A DNA stretch of 58,900 nucleotides. Origin: Bacteroidia bacterium. GTDB lineage: Bacteria; Bacteroidota; Bacteroidia; Bacteroidales; F082. This document shows positions 24,112-33,958 of this stretch, one piece after another. Every line of letters begins with the position of its first letter. Position 1 is the stretch's first letter. Made by a program: the position numbers and the translations under genes. The notes beneath the pieces were generated by a model. The model worked only from the letters and a program-made list of their open reading frames with translations, searched no databases and had not been told where the DNA came from. The stretch is taken from positions 1 through 58,900 of the forward strand of contig JAJTAY010000042.1 of assembly GCA_021287165.1 (NCBI GenBank), read 5' to 3'.

Positions 24112-26148
24112 CTATCTGAAAAAACGGATGATGAGCACTTCACCCAGCAAAAAGAGCAAGGTGAGCAACACAAAAAGCTGATGAATAGGACGTCCGGTGA
24201 GAAAATCGCTGACGGCCTCGCCTAAGCCCCGTGCATCGGGTCTGAGGATGTCGATGTGTTTATAGCCTTTTTCCTGAAGTTGCCTTTTCACCTCCTCTGC
24301 TGTGGCAAAATCCATTACCGATTCCTTTCGCGACTCGTTGATGGCAAGTCTGAGCAAAAGGCTATCACCGGCATAAAGACCATAAAATCCCGGCCTGAGC
24401 AACTCGGGATAAACCACTGCAATCGTCCGCTCACCAAGGCTTGTTAGCTCGGGCAGAATACGAACCGACTGATCCTGAGCCCTTAATTCGAGGCGAACAC
24501 GATCGTTGTAGATGTAGCTCCCTAACGGAGTCTTGACAGGGCCGTCGATCAGATGATACAATGATGCATTACGATTGCTCAGCAGGATGGTGCGATAAAT
24601 CAGTGCCACAAAGAGGTTGTTGTTCATCAGATTGGTCCAGGAGGACTCCAATGGCGCCGCATAGGCATAAACCAAACCCTGCTCTTTTGGTGAGGCCAGC
24701 AACAAAGGTTTGCCGTTGAGAAGTCGGGCTGGAGCCTGTGCCGGCGATCCTTCAGCCGCTTCGAGCGAATACCAGCGCCTTAACCATGGAAACTCGGCAT
24801 TATCCGGCACCTTACCCAGAGCACCTTTAAGCAGCGGGTGTTCAGTTTGCAGCATATTGACCCTGCTGCGTGTGGTATCGGATTGAGCGCCGAAAAGAAT
24901 GCCCAACTGCGCTGAAAATGCAGCGATGGAACTGTTGTCGATTTCAGAAGGAAAGATGACCAGATTACCACCATTGCTCACAAATTCGGTTAACGCCCGT
25001 TCGAGACCGGAATTGATCTCTTCGAGGCCACTCAGAAAAATGGTCTCATAATAGTCGAGCATCTGCACATCAAGGCGGAGTCGCTGAGCCGTTTGAAATT
25101 CCACCTGTGGGTCGTCGCCAAGCAGCAAACCGAGATAAGTATTGGGCTTTTTCTCGTAGATCTCGAGCACCGGCAATGCCTTTCGCACCTCGAACGAGAG
25201 GTAAAGCTCGTCATCAAAAGTTACGGGATCGTCCACCACCGATATGGTAGCTTCATGATAACCAGATGTTTCCGGAAAGTATTGCAGTACAATCTGTGTG
25301 CTTCGTCGCGCTTCGATGTCAATAGTGCTGGATGCTTTTTGCACCCCGTTTACCGATAGGGCAACAGGCAAGGCTTCGGCTATGGTTTCGCCCCAATTGG
25401 TCAGTCGAACATGAAATTCAATGGGCTGGCCGGGGAGCAAAACCGGATTTTCGAGCCAGCAGGTGTCGAGGCTGATGTTGTTTTTTCTGGCCGGGATGCC
25501 CTGAACCAGGAATAATCTGAGGCTGCTGTCGGCTATCAGCTGATCGAAATTCAGGGCACTGCGCTGAAAATCGCTTAGCAGATAAATGAGACGTCCTGCC
25601 CTGTTGTCGGCTGATTCGTTCATCTGCAACCTTTGAAGCACCTGCCCGAGGCTTACGCCCGCTGCATTGGGACGCACCTGCTGCAATTCCTGCTGGAATT
25701 CGGCTGCCGACATAAAACGTTGATGCTGAGGAAGAAAATCGTTGCTCAGCAAGCTAAAACGATCGTCCATTCGGAAAGCCGACGGCAAGCTGCCGGCCTG
25801 GCTGCGCAACTCATCGAGCACGCTCATACGATCGGCACGCAACTGCATGCTGAGCGAATTGTCGAGGTAAACGCTGATGTGCTTCAGCCCCTCGTCGGGG
25901 GCGTCGCCCGACTTAAGGTAAGGTCGTGCAAAAGCAATAACTAAAGCCGCAACAGCCAGCACGCGCATGAGCAAAATAAGCAAATGCTTGATTTTACGCT
26001 GCTTATTGGTTTGCTGCTGAAGATTCTTCAACAGCCTCACGTCGCTGAACAAAAGCGTGCGGTGCCTGCGGAAATTGAAAAGGTGGACAATGACCGGAAT
26101 GGCCATTGCAAACAACCACCAGAGTATTTGAGGGTGTACGAAGTGCAT
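24112..26148 (-). CDS. BatA-type membrane protein with VWA-like domain
   Basis: A protein of 678 residues. Residues 1-75 are the BatA N-terminal domain: a first membrane helix (ILWWLFAMAIPVIVHLF), the FRRHRTLLFSDVRLLKNL loop and a second helix (LLILLMRVLAVAALVIAFARP). A VWA-like domain follows with a MIDAS start DNSLS, then a long beta-rich region and a C-terminal membrane helix near the last 25 residues. The family occurs with the MoxR/Bat operon of Bacteroidota (envelope stress and aerotolerance), but here no MoxR ATPase is adjacent. The start at 26148 is chosen because MHFVHPQILWW is the family start; a TACTTTTG element (minus strand, 26166-26173) lies 17 bases upstream and rules out the ATG at 26223. 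Confidence 0.8.
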   Translation of the reverse strand: MHFVHPQILWWLFAMAIPVIVHLFNFRRHRTLLFSDVRLLKNLQQQTNKQRKIKHLLILLMRVLAVAALVIAFARPYLKSGDAPDEGLKHISVYLDNSLSMQLRADRMSVLDELRSQAGSLPSAFRMDDRFSLLSNDFLPQHQRFMSAAEFQQELQQVRPNAAGVSLGQVLQRLQMNESADNRAGRLIYLLSDFQRSALNFDQLIADSSLRLFLVQGIPARKNNISLDTCWLENPVLLPGQPIEFHVRLTNWGETIAEALPVALSVNGVQKASSTIDIEARRSTQIVLQYFPETSGYHEATISVVDDPVTFDDELYLSFEVRKALPVLEIYEKKPNTYLGLLLGDDPQVEFQTAQRLRLDVQMLDYYETIFLSGLEEINSGLERALTEFVSNGGNLVIFPSEIDNSSIAAFSAQLGILFGAQSDTTRSRVNMLQTEHPLLKGALGKVPDNAEFPWLRRWYSLEAAEGSPAQAPARLLNGKPLLLASPKEQGLVYAYAAPLESSWTNLMNNNLFVALIYRTILLSNRNASLYHLIDGPVKTPLGSYIYNDRVRLELRAQDQSVRILPELTSLGERTIAVVYPELLRPGFYGLYAGDSLLLRLAINESRKESVMDFATAEEVKRQLQEKGYKHIDILRPDARGLGEAVSDFLTGRPIHQLFVLLTLLFLLGEVLIIRFFR

Positions 26149-26297
26149 TTTAGCTGTGTGGAGTGCAAAAGTAAGGAAAACCGGATCGATAAAATTGTCC
26201 TTAATCGGCCTGAGCAGTGACAACGATTTCGGGCAAATGATTTAAACGCAAAAAATCATGGTAAACAAGGTATTGTTCATATATCCCTGCATTCTGA

Positions 26298-26330
26298 TTG
26301 AACAGGCAAAGGCAGGAAAATCTACCTTTG
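26298..26330 (+). promoter_or_regulatory. Promoter of parC
   Basis: TTG (26298-26300), 22-base spacer, TACCTTTG (26323-26330), 31 bases before the parC start codon. Confidence 0.6.
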
Positions 26331-26361
26331 CAGCAAGCACCAAAATAGCTGCAATCCTAGT

Positions 26362-29097
26362 ATGACATTTGATTCAGGCCCGGACTATCCGGAAAAACAG
26401 GGCGATTACACAGGCGAACCGAATGAGGAAGCCGGAAGCAAATCAGCAACAGAAGCGCAACCGGTAGTAAGGCTGGCCGGCATGTTTCAGAACTGGTTTC
26501 TGGATTATGCGTCTTATGTTATTCTCGAACGCGCCGTTCCCGAGATCAACGACGGGCTGAAACCCGTTCAGCGTCGCCTGCTGCACGCCATGAAGCAGCT
26601 CGACGACGGCCGCTACAACAAAGTGGCCAACATCATCGGACATACCATGCAATATCACCCTCACGGCGATGCTTCCATAGGCGATGCGCTGGTACAGCTC
26701 GGGCAAAAAGACCTGCTCATCGATACGCAGGGCAACTGGGGCAACATTCTCACCGGCGACAGCGCAGCTGCACCGCGATATATCGAGGCGAGGCTTTCGA
26801 AGTTTGCCAACGAGGTGGTGTTCAATCCAAAAACCACCCAATGGAAGCTGTCCTATGACGGTCGAAATAAAGAACCCATTACATTGCCCGTCAAATTCCC
26901 ATTGCTCCTTGCCATGGGCGTGGAAGGCATTGCCGTGGGTCTGGCCTCGAAAGTAATGCCCCACAACTTCAATGAGCTCATCGATGCCTCCGTGGCCTAT
27001 CTGAAAGGAGAAGATTTCGTGCTTTATCCCGATTTCCTCACGGGAGGACTGGCTGATGTTTCCAAATACAACGACGGGCTGCGCGGCGGCAAGGTTCGTA
27101 TTCGCGCAAAAATTAGTCAGCTTGATAAAAAAACACTTGTAATCAACGAAATACCTTTTTCAACCACGACTACTTCGCTCATCGACAGCATCATTGCAGC
27201 GAGTGAGAAAGGCAAAATCAAGATCCGCAAAATCGATGACAATACCGCCGAAAATGTGGAAATTCTGATTCACCTTGCGCCCGGTGTTTCGCCCGATCAA
27301 ACCATCGATGCCCTCTACGCCTTCACGCAATGCGAGGTGTCGGTTTCGCCCAATGTGTGTGTGATCCTCGATGGCAAACCGGCCTTTCTGGGTGTAAGCG
27401 ATATCCTGAGGCACAATACCAATCAAACTAAAGCCTTATTGGGGCTTGAACTACAGATCAGACTTGGCGAACTCAACGAGGAATGGCACCATTCATCGCT
27501 GGAAAAGATATTCATCGAAAATCGCATTTACAACAAGATTGAAGATTGTGAAAGCTGGGAAGAAGTGCTCGAAACCATCGATGAGGCGTTGAATCCCTTC
27601 AAACCTTTGCTCAGGCGCGAAGTAACCCGCGACGATATTGCCCAGCTTACCGAGATTAAAATAAAGCGCATATCGAAATACAACACTTTCAAGGCCGATG
27701 AGCACATCAGGGGACTGGAAGCCGAAATGGACGAAGTGCAAAACCACCTCGACCACCTCACTGACTACACCATCCTCTACTACGAACAGCTGAAAAAGAA
27801 ATACGGCAAAGGGCGCGAGCGCAAAACCGAGCTGCGCAACTTCGACAATATCGAGGCTGCCGCCGTGGCCGCCAACAACGAAAAGCTCTATGTGAACCGT
27901 ACCGAAGGTTTCATCGGCACCTCGCTGCGCAAGGACGAGTTTGTAACCGATTGCTCCGACATCGACGACATTATTGTCTTCAGGGAAAACGGCAGCTTTG
28001 TGGTTACAAAAGTTGCCGCCAAAACCTTTGTGGGCGAGGGCATCATCCATGTGGCCGTGTTTAAGCGCAACGACGACCGCACAATTTACAACATGATCTA
28101 CCGCGATGGCAAAAAAGGCCCCTGGTATGTGAAACGCTTTGCGGTGGTGGGCGTTACGCGCGACAAGGAATATGATCTCACGGCCGGCAATGCCGACTCA
28201 AAGGTTTACTATTTCTCGGCCAATCCCAATGGCGAAGCCGAGATCGTTAAGGTTACCCTCAAACCCAAACCCAAGCTCAAAAAACCCAGCTTTGAGTACG
28301 ATTTTGCCCAGCTGGCCATTAAGGGAAGAGCCTCGCGTGGTAATTTGCTCACCAAGAATCCCGTGCGTAACATCCACAAACGAGAAGACGGCGTGAGCAC
28401 TTTGGGCGCACGGTCCATCTGGTACGACGATACGGTGCAGCGGCTCAACACCGAGGGTCGGGGAAGGCTTTTAGGCCAGTTTATGGGCGACGACCGCCTG
28501 ATTAGCATAATGTCGAACGGCGACTTTAAGCTCACCTCGTTCGACCTATCTACGCATTTTGAGGACGATATGATCTTCCTGCGCAAGTTTGAACCCGACG
28601 AGGTGTTTTCGGTCATCTACATCGAAGGCGAAACGGGGCTGCACTACCTCAAACGCTTCCAGATTGAGGAAGAAACGCCCTCCAACAAACGCATCAGCTT
28701 CATAGGCGATCACCCCGAAAGCCGCTTTATACAAATAATGTTCGACGCCCTGCCCATGCTGAGCCTGAGCTTCAAACCCAACGAAAAAGGACGTCAGCCG
28801 GAAGACGAAACCGTGAACGTAGCCGAGTTTATCGGCGTGAAAAGTGTAAAGGCAAAAGGCAAACGACTGAGCAATAATATCATAGACACTATCACCGAAC
28901 TTGAACCTTTACGCCCTCCCGAGCTGGAAGAGACCGAGGAAGAAGTAGGCGCAGAAACCAACAACGGTGACAATGGTATTCCTGAAGACGTGGACGCTGA
29001 GACACAGTCAGATGATAAGATAGATTCGTCCCCTTCTGAGGAAGAAGGCAACCGCAGACCCTCGTCGGGCGGAATACAGATGACGCTGGAGTTTTAG
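26362..29097 (+). CDS. parC: DNA topoisomerase IV subunit A
   Basis: Type IIA topoisomerase A subunit of 911 residues; it cuts and rejoins DNA with ParE to unlink replicated chromosomes. The active-site tyrosine is Tyr140 in AAPRYIEARL. The winged-helix region reads HPHGDASIGDAL at 99-110. Residue Ala104 falls where the quinolone-contact serine of GyrA/ParC usually lies, with Ser105 next to it and Asp108 at the acidic position; I believe this is common in the phylum. The C-terminal wing (residues 500-830) has ParC-like blades without a GyrA box (QRRGGKG), which supports ParC over GyrA. The last 80 residues are acidic and probably disordered. The parE gene is not adjacent. Confidence 0.9.
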   Translation: MTFDSGPDYPEKQGDYTGEPNEEAGSKSATEAQPVVRLAGMFQNWFLDYASYVILERAVPEINDGLKPVQRRLLHAMKQLDDGRYNKVANIIGHTMQYHPHGDASIGDALVQLGQKDLLIDTQGNWGNILTGDSAAAPRYIEARLSKFANEVVFNPKTTQWKLSYDGRNKEPITLPVKFPLLLAMGVEGIAVGLASKVMPHNFNELIDASVAYLKGEDFVLYPDFLTGGLADVSKYNDGLRGGKVRIRAKISQLDKKTLVINEIPFSTTTTSLIDSIIAASEKGKIKIRKIDDNTAENVEILIHLAPGVSPDQTIDALYAFTQCEVSVSPNVCVILDGKPAFLGVSDILRHNTNQTKALLGLELQIRLGELNEEWHHSSLEKIFIENRIYNKIEDCESWEEVLETIDEALNPFKPLLRREVTRDDIAQLTEIKIKRISKYNTFKADEHIRGLEAEMDEVQNHLDHLTDYTILYYEQLKKKYGKGRERKTELRNFDNIEAAAVAANNEKLYVNRTEGFIGTSLRKDEFVTDCSDIDDIIVFRENGSFVVTKVAAKTFVGEGIIHVAVFKRNDDRTIYNMIYRDGKKGPWYVKRFAVVGVTRDKEYDLTAGNADSKVYYFSANPNGEAEIVKVTLKPKPKLKKPSFEYDFAQLAIKGRASRGNLLTKNPVRNIHKREDGVSTLGARSIWYDDTVQRLNTEGRGRLLGQFMGDDRLISIMSNGDFKLTSFDLSTHFEDDMIFLRKFEPDEVFSVIYIEGETGLHYLKRFQIEEETPSNKRISFIGDHPESRFIQIMFDALPMLSLSFKPNEKGRQPEDETVNVAEFIGVKSVKAKGKRLSNNIIDTITELEPLRPPELEETEEEVGAETNNGDNGIPEDVDAETQSDDKIDSSPSEEEGNRRPSSGGIQMTLEF

Positions 29098-29164
29098 GGT
29101 TTTTATCATTCCCCTGAACATAGTTTGATTTCAGGCATTAGAAAAAGCCAACAGTTATTACACG

Positions 29165-29195
29165 CAAAAAAAAGAGCGACCTTTTGGGTCGCTCT
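29165..29195 (-). terminator. Terminator of the outer-membrane barrel gene
   Basis: AGAGCGACC (29173-29181) pairs with GGTCGCTCT (29187-29195). On the minus strand it is followed by a long T-run (A-run at 29165-29172). The reverse direction could also serve parC. Confidence 0.85.
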
Positions 29196-29216
29196 AAGTA
29201 ATTTATATTCAAATCT

Positions 29217-29780
29217 TTACAACTTCACCGCAACACCAATATTGAAATAGGCAATTCCGGTGCCGAGTTCGGCCATGGCGCCGATTTTATCGGTGAAGTA
29301 GTAGCGTCCCCCTACATAACCCGAAAAGATGGCTGCGCTTGAGCTGGCATTGAAGCCAAGGGGTACGTTGCCAATTTCTTTGGCCGAAACCACATTGTAG
29401 CCCAGCAAAATACCCGCATAGGTGTCCAGATTGTCAACCAGCGGATAATGAAACGAGCCGCGTGCACCAATGATGAAGTTCGTGTACTTCCAGCCGTATG
29501 ATCCGGTTGAATACGTTGTTTCCCATTTGGCTGAGGCAAAACCGATGTAACCGCCAACGCCTATGGAAGCAACATCAAGTACATTGTCGATGATACCCTG
29601 CTCGTAGGAAATGGAGATCGGGGGCATTTTGGAGGTGTAGTACGAGCCGGTGTAAAGTGCTGATAGCAATCCCACGCCTACATTGACCACTTTGTCACCT
29701 TTTTCGAACATGGGGTCCTGAGCAAAGAGGTTCGATGCAATGACCATTGTGGCCATCACCAAAACAATGAATTTTTTCAT
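29217..29780 (-). CDS. Outer-membrane beta-barrel protein
   Basis: A 187-residue protein with a signal peptide (cleavage near LFA-Q21). The mature part alternates polar and aromatic residues in short strands separated by turns (NVGVGLLSALYTGSYY, GYIGFASAKWETTY, NFIIGARGSFHYPL, TYAGILLGYNVV, GYVGGRYYFTDKIG) and ends in a strand (YFNIGVAVKL). This fits an eight-stranded OmpX/OmpW-like barrel of the outer membrane. No lipobox or sorting domain is present. It is probably a structural or adhesive porin-like protein, with no specific substrate visible. A TAACTTTG element (minus strand, 29813-29820) probably drives it. Confidence 0.75.
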   Translation of the reverse strand: MKKFIVLVMATMVIASNLFAQDPMFEKGDKVVNVGVGLLSALYTGSYYTSKMPPISISYEQGIIDNVLDVASIGVGGYIGFASAKWETTYSTGSYGWKYTNFIIGARGSFHYPLVDNLDTYAGILLGYNVVSAKEIGNVPLGFNASSSAAIFSGYVGGRYYFTDKIGAMAELGTGIAYFNIGVAVKL

Positions 29781-29947
29781 AACGATTGGTTTTGTTGGTT
29801 AATTCAGATGAACAAAGTTATGGGCATATTCTGTGAAATTATTCTCAAGATTGCCACTTTTTTAAAAAAATTTGGTAAAGTCAATCCTTCAGAGCTATGC
29901 ACGCTTAGCCAACAAATTTTTTCTATCTTTATCTGAAAACCAACACC

Positions 29948-30209
29948 ATGCCCCAGACTTCGGATATTCGCAACAAAACCCTTGTTTATTTTGCATCAGG
30001 AAATGACAACAGGAAATATCGATTACTCAACTACGGTAAAATCATCCTGATTGACAATTGTTTCCGCAACCAAAAGGAATAATAGTTATAAGATTGTACA
30101 CCCGCGAACCCTTTGCCTGGGCATGGACTGCCTCGAGGCTGTGGATGTGATGGTAAAATTGGGGGTAAAAGTGGTTGCCTTTATAAGCTCTAATGATGGG
30201 TTGAAGTAG
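29948..30209 (+). pseudogene. Frameshifted and truncated gene remnant
   Basis: The frame from ATG 29948 reads NKTLVYFASGNDNRKYRLL and NYGKIILIDNCFRNQ, then stops at 30080. One base on, the other frame continues without a break as YKIVHPRTLCLGMDCLEAV and KLGVKVVAFISSNDGLK up to a stop at 30207. Joining them needs a one-base slip in the AAAA run near 30074. The joined product looks like the first 85 residues of a soluble protein; I do not recognise its family. The rest is missing because the sequence from about 30210 belongs to the restriction island. The gene was therefore probably cut by that insertion and has since decayed. Confidence 0.65.
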
Positions 30210-30262
30210 GCCAGAAGGCTTCGAAAAGCTAACTTTGGCAATTAAAATTGTAACATTATCGT

Positions 30263-31795
30263 ATGAGTGACCAATTAGCTTTGGAGAAAACCCTTTGGCA
30301 GGCAGCAGATAAACTCCGCAACAATATGGACGCGGCTGAATACAAACACGTAGTGTTGGGTTTGATTTTCTTGAAATATATTTCAGATGCTTTTGATGAA
30401 TTGTATCAAAAATTAGAAACAACAAAGCACGAAACAGGAGCCGACCCCGAAGACAAAGACGAATACACAGCCGAGAGAGTTTTTTATGTGCCACCGCAAG
30501 CCCGTTGGAAATGGTTGCAAGGCAGAGCAAAATTGCCGACAATCGGCAAAGACATTGACGTAGCAATGGACAGCATTGAGCGTGACAATGCCTCTTTAAA
30601 AGGCGTGTTGCCCAAAGACTATGCCCGACCTGCTCTCGACAAACAACGTCTTGGCGAACTCATTGACCTGATAGGTTCTATTACGCTGAACAAAAACGGC
30701 AACGGCAAAGGCAAAGACGTTTTGGGTTTTGTATTTGAGTATTTCCTCGGGCAATTTGCCGATGCCGAAGGCAAAAAAGGCGGACAGTTCTATACGCCTG
30801 CCAGCATTGTAAAACTCTTGGTGGAAATGCTTGCCCCCGAAGCCGAAAAGCGCGTGTATGACGGCTGTTGTGGTAGCGGCGGTATGTTTGTACAAAGCGA
30901 AAAATTCATTGAACTGCACGAACACCGCAAAGGTAAAATATCCATTTTCGGACAAGAGAGCAACCCGACTACTTACAAGCTGGCAAAAATGAACCTGGCT
31001 ATCCGGGGCATTGATGCCAAAATTGAATTGGGCGATACTTTGATGAACGACAAATTCCCTGAGTTGAAAGTGGATTATGTCATCGCCAATCCGCCTTTTA
31101 ATGTGAGCGACTACAATATCAACAGGACTGAAACCCACAAATGGAAATACGGCATACCACCCACCGGCAACGCCAACTACGCTTGGCTGCAACACTTTGT
31201 GAGCAAATTGGCTCCTTATGGCACGGCAGGCATTGTGTTGGCAAACGGCAGTATGAGTTCGGAAACAGCCACCGAAGGCGAAATCCGTAAAGCAATGATT
31301 GAAGCCGACTTGGTGGACTGTATGGTTTCCTTGCCTTCGCAGTTGTTTTACAACACCCAAATTCCCGCTTGCTTGTGGTTTTTGGCTCGCAACAAAACGG
31401 AAACTACCAAATTCAGAAACCGCACCAACGAAGTGCTTTTTATTGATGCACGGGAATTTGGCACAATGATAAGCCGCAAACAACGTGAACTGACAGACAA
31501 CGACATTGCCACCATTGCCGACATTTACCACAAGTGGCGAAGCAAAGAACAATTTGCCAAATACAAAGACATTCCAGGACTCTGCAAATCCGCCACCATT
31601 CAGGACATCCGCAAAAACAATTACATCCTGACCCCGGGACGATACATTGATTTTAAGCAAATAGAAGAAGACGAACAAGCATTTGAAGAAAAAATGCAAA
31701 GGCTCACGGCTACTCTTGCCGAGCAAATGCAGAAAGCCAATGAATTCGATGAAGCGATAAAACAAAACCTTGCGAAAATTGGATATGCGATATGA
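30263..31795 (+). CDS. hsdM: Type I restriction-modification methylase subunit
   Basis: HsdM of 510 residues. The N-terminal helical domain (residues 1-130, [20 protein letters not shown]) is followed by the N6-adenine methylase core with GGQFYTP at 173-179, SAM motif [12 protein letters not shown] at 199-209, and motif IV NPPF at 276-279. It forms the M2S enzyme with HsdS and methylates adenines in the target half-sites. The last 78 codons have a second copy at 33630-33863. The stop codon overlaps the start of the next gene (ATGA at 31792-31795). The TAACTTTG element at 30230-30237 may be the promoter. It is an accessory gene, with a decayed gene on its left edge. Confidence 0.95.
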   Translation: MSDQLALEKTLWQAADKLRNNMDAAEYKHVVLGLIFLKYISDAFDELYQKLETTKHETGADPEDKDEYTAERVFYVPPQARWKWLQGRAKLPTIGKDIDVAMDSIERDNASLKGVLPKDYARPALDKQRLGELIDLIGSITLNKNGNGKGKDVLGFVFEYFLGQFADAEGKKGGQFYTPASIVKLLVEMLAPEAEKRVYDGCCGSGGMFVQSEKFIELHEHRKGKISIFGQESNPTTYKLAKMNLAIRGIDAKIELGDTLMNDKFPELKVDYVIANPPFNVSDYNINRTETHKWKYGIPPTGNANYAWLQHFVSKLAPYGTAGIVLANGSMSSETATEGEIRKAMIEADLVDCMVSLPSQLFYNTQIPACLWFLARNKTETTKFRNRTNEVLFIDAREFGTMISRKQRELTDNDIATIADIYHKWRSKEQFAKYKDIPGLCKSATIQDIRKNNYILTPGRYIDFKQIEEDEQAFEEKMQRLTATLAEQMQKANEFDEAIKQNLAKIGYAI

Positions 31796-33450
31796 ATAAC
31801 TTTCAAGAAGGCAGCAACATAGAATGTAAAAGTCTGAAAAAGGCTATCGGTCAAAAATCAGATGTGGAAGCCTTGGCTGAAACCTGCGTGTGTTTTGCAA
31901 ATGCTCAGGGTGGTACTTTGATAATAGGTATTGAAAATAAGCAATCGGAGCCGCCTGCCGACCAAAAAATCAACCCTGATGATATGAATAAAGTTCTAAG
32001 CAGGCTGCGTTCATTGACGAGCGGTGTGAGCTTGGCAAATCCCGAAATTATTAAGCACCCCAACGGAGGCGAGTATTTCACTGTCAAAGTTCTGCCCTCT
32101 GTCCGCACCATAGCCACTACTTCATCGGGCAAAGTATTGATGCGGGTTTCCGACAATTGTTACAGCGTCAGTAGTGAGGAATTGACTGACCTTGCAGCCG
32201 AAAAAAATGCTTTTCAATGGGAGTTGGTAGTATCCCAAAAGATAACCTTAGCGCAGGCAGACCCCGCTCAGATTGATTTTTTCGTGACTAATATCAGAAA
32301 ATCTGAAAAGGTATCAGATTTTATCAAGCAAAAAACTGATGCAGAGCTGCTTGAATTTTACCAACTGCTGTCTCCAGAAGGCTACCTTACCAATTTGGGC
32401 GTACTTTGGCTGGGAGCGCCCGCCCAAAGGGCAAGGTTGTCTTATCCTCTTACTTTTCAATACTTAGTGTACAATGAGCGAGACGAAAAGATACGGGACA
32501 AAAAGTATCATTTTCATCAATACAACCCCATGCAACTCCTGCTCGATATTGAAAAAGAAGCCGTAGAGCTGAATTATAGTACGCAACTAAACAACGGTCT
32601 TTTCCGAGAAACCATTCGCAATTATCCCAGAGAAGTCATTCGGGAGTTGCTCATCAACAGCATAGCCCACAAACGATACACTAACTCGGGCGATATTTTT
32701 TTGGAAGTGTACCCCGACCGTATCGTACTTACCAACCCCGGTGGTCTGCCTATTGGTGTGTCGAAAGACAACATCCTACACGAACGCCAACGCAGAAACC
32801 CGCACCTGATACAAACCCTGCACGACCTCAAACTGATGGAAGGCGAAGGCTCGGGCTATGACTTGATTTATGAAAAACTCAGCCTCGATGCCAAACTCTT
32901 CCCCGAAATTGAAAGCAACTATTCCAAAATGTCCGTAACGGTCTATTCACGTATTGTCAGCGAAGAAGCCCTTACCGTGATTGATTACGTAAACAAGCAT
33001 TTCCAACTCTCTCAAAAGGAAATTATTACTTTGGGTATGGTTGCCACACGCAAAAAGGTATTAGCAACTCAACTGTCTGTCGCACTGCAACTCCAAGCCG
33101 AAGAAAAACTTAAATATTGGCTCGGCTCCTTAGTGGAAAAAAACATCCTCGTTACGCGGGGCATCAAAAAAGGAACAGAATACCTGCTCAACCCTGAGCT
33201 GTTTTCGCAGGCTAAGCTCAACCTTGCTCCCGGACTCAAAACCATAGAACCTCACAAGCTCCGGGCTTTGATTGTAGAAGACCTCAAATACAACGGCAAA
33301 AGCACCATGAAAGCCATTCAGCAACGGCTGAGCGAAGTACTGCCCCAAGATATTCAAAAAACCGTGTACAAAATGGTTGCCGAGGGTGAAATTCAGGCAA
33401 GCGGAGCAAAGAAAAATAAGGTTTATGCCGCGTATAAAAAAAATAAATGA
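31792..33450 (+). CDS. AlbA_2/Schlafen-like protein with ATPase-fold domain, copy 1
   Basis: A 552-residue protein. Residues 1-130 are an AlbA_2 (Schlafen-type) domain with the ECK equivalent of the usual E-x-K motif at 11-13 and [14 protein letters not shown] at 34-47. Residues 270-375 carry a GHKL-type ATP-binding core: [17 protein letters not shown] (Asn289, His293), [12 protein letters not shown] at 309-320 and EGEGSGYD at 350-357. Winged-helix-like segments follow (residues 385-545), ending in a basic tail. The related Schlafen domain is an RNA-cleaving fold in animals; in bacteria these proteins are regulatory or defence-related. The gene is coupled to hsdM by an ATGA overlap, so it is made with the methylase. 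Its action here is unknown; modulation of the restriction complex or an abortive response is possible. Confidence 0.75.
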   Translation: MNNFQEGSNIECKSLKKAIGQKSDVEALAETCVCFANAQGGTLIIGIENKQSEPPADQKINPDDMNKVLSRLRSLTSGVSLANPEIIKHPNGGEYFTVKVLPSVRTIATTSSGKVLMRVSDNCYSVSSEELTDLAAEKNAFQWELVVSQKITLAQADPAQIDFFVTNIRKSEKVSDFIKQKTDAELLEFYQLLSPEGYLTNLGVLWLGAPAQRARLSYPLTFQYLVYNERDEKIRDKKYHFHQYNPMQLLLDIEKEAVELNYSTQLNNGLFRETIRNYPREVIRELLINSIAHKRYTNSGDIFLEVYPDRIVLTNPGGLPIGVSKDNILHERQRRNPHLIQTLHDLKLMEGEGSGYDLIYEKLSLDAKLFPEIESNYSKMSVTVYSRIVSEEALTVIDYVNKHFQLSQKEIITLGMVATRKKVLATQLSVALQLQAEEKLKYWLGSLVEKNILVTRGIKKGTEYLLNPELFSQAKLNLAPGLKTIEPHKLRALIVEDLKYNGKSTMKAIQQRLSEVLPQDIQKTVYKMVAEGEIQASGAKKNKVYAAYKKNK

Positions 33451-33629
33451 AAATAAAAATGAAAAACAAATTGACACATTACATTGATAATCAATTATTT
33501 ATTTTCTTTTTGATACCCCAAAAAGAAAAAGAAAATAACCGTCTAATCCTTGATACATTTGCTTTGCCTGATACACAGGATGCAAAAAATCAATCCAATC
33601 AAAATAATCCCAAAAATCACGGATTAGAT

Positions 33630-33863
33630 TACCAAGACATTCCCGGACTCTGCAAATCGGCCTCCCTCGAAGACATCCGCAAAAACAATTACATTCTAAC
33701 CCCGGGGTGATACATTGACTTTAAGCAAATAGAAGAAGACGAACAAGCATTCGATGAAAAAATGCAAAGGCTCACGGCTACTCTTGCCGAGCAAATGCAG
33801 AAAGCCAATGAATTGGACGAAGCCATTAAGGAAAATTTGAGAAAAATTGGATATGAAATCTAA
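33630..33863 (+). pseudogene. Second, broken copy of the hsdM 3' end
   Basis: These 234 bases match 31562-31795, the final 78 codons of hsdM, at the same length and in frame. The Arg codon after LTPG has become TGA (33708-33710), so the frame is cut. Other changes are conservative (Ala-Ile to Glu-Ile at the end; Phe-Asp to Leu-Asp). The preceding AT-rich 180 bases (33451-33629) keep an open frame from an ATG overlapping the previous stop, but its product has no hsdM-like sequence. The copy marks a recombination or insertion that placed hsdM and the AlbA_2 gene beside an older hsdM tail. Confidence 0.85.
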
Positions 33864-33889
33864 ATGCTAAAAGTAAAACAAGAAAACCG

Positions 33890-33944
33890 TTATTTTACTT
33901 TGCGCTCATCAAAGTAAAATAAGGAAATTTTTATATTACTTTTG
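33890..33944 (+). promoter_or_regulatory. Palindromic operator and promoter of the Fic gene
   Basis: TTATTTTACTTTG (33890-33902) and its exact reverse complement (33910-33922) form a 13-bp dyad with a seven-base spacer. The TACTTTTG -7 element (33937-33944) lies 14 bases on, so the right arm of the dyad covers the -33 position. The Fic gene starts 15 bases later. This is the layout of a repressor site, perhaps for autoregulation by the winged-helix end of the Fic protein. Confidence 0.6.
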
Positions 33945-33958
33945 TACCAAAAAAAATC

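Noticed and set aside
26362..29097. gyrA rather than parC
   Set aside because: No GyrA-box motif in the C-terminal blades; the HPHGDASIGDAL form fits ParC of this phylum.
30596..31765. Long minus-strand open frame (389 codons)
   Set aside because: It is antisense to hsdM, whose catalytic motifs are clear, and its product is low-information Phe/Val-rich sequence.
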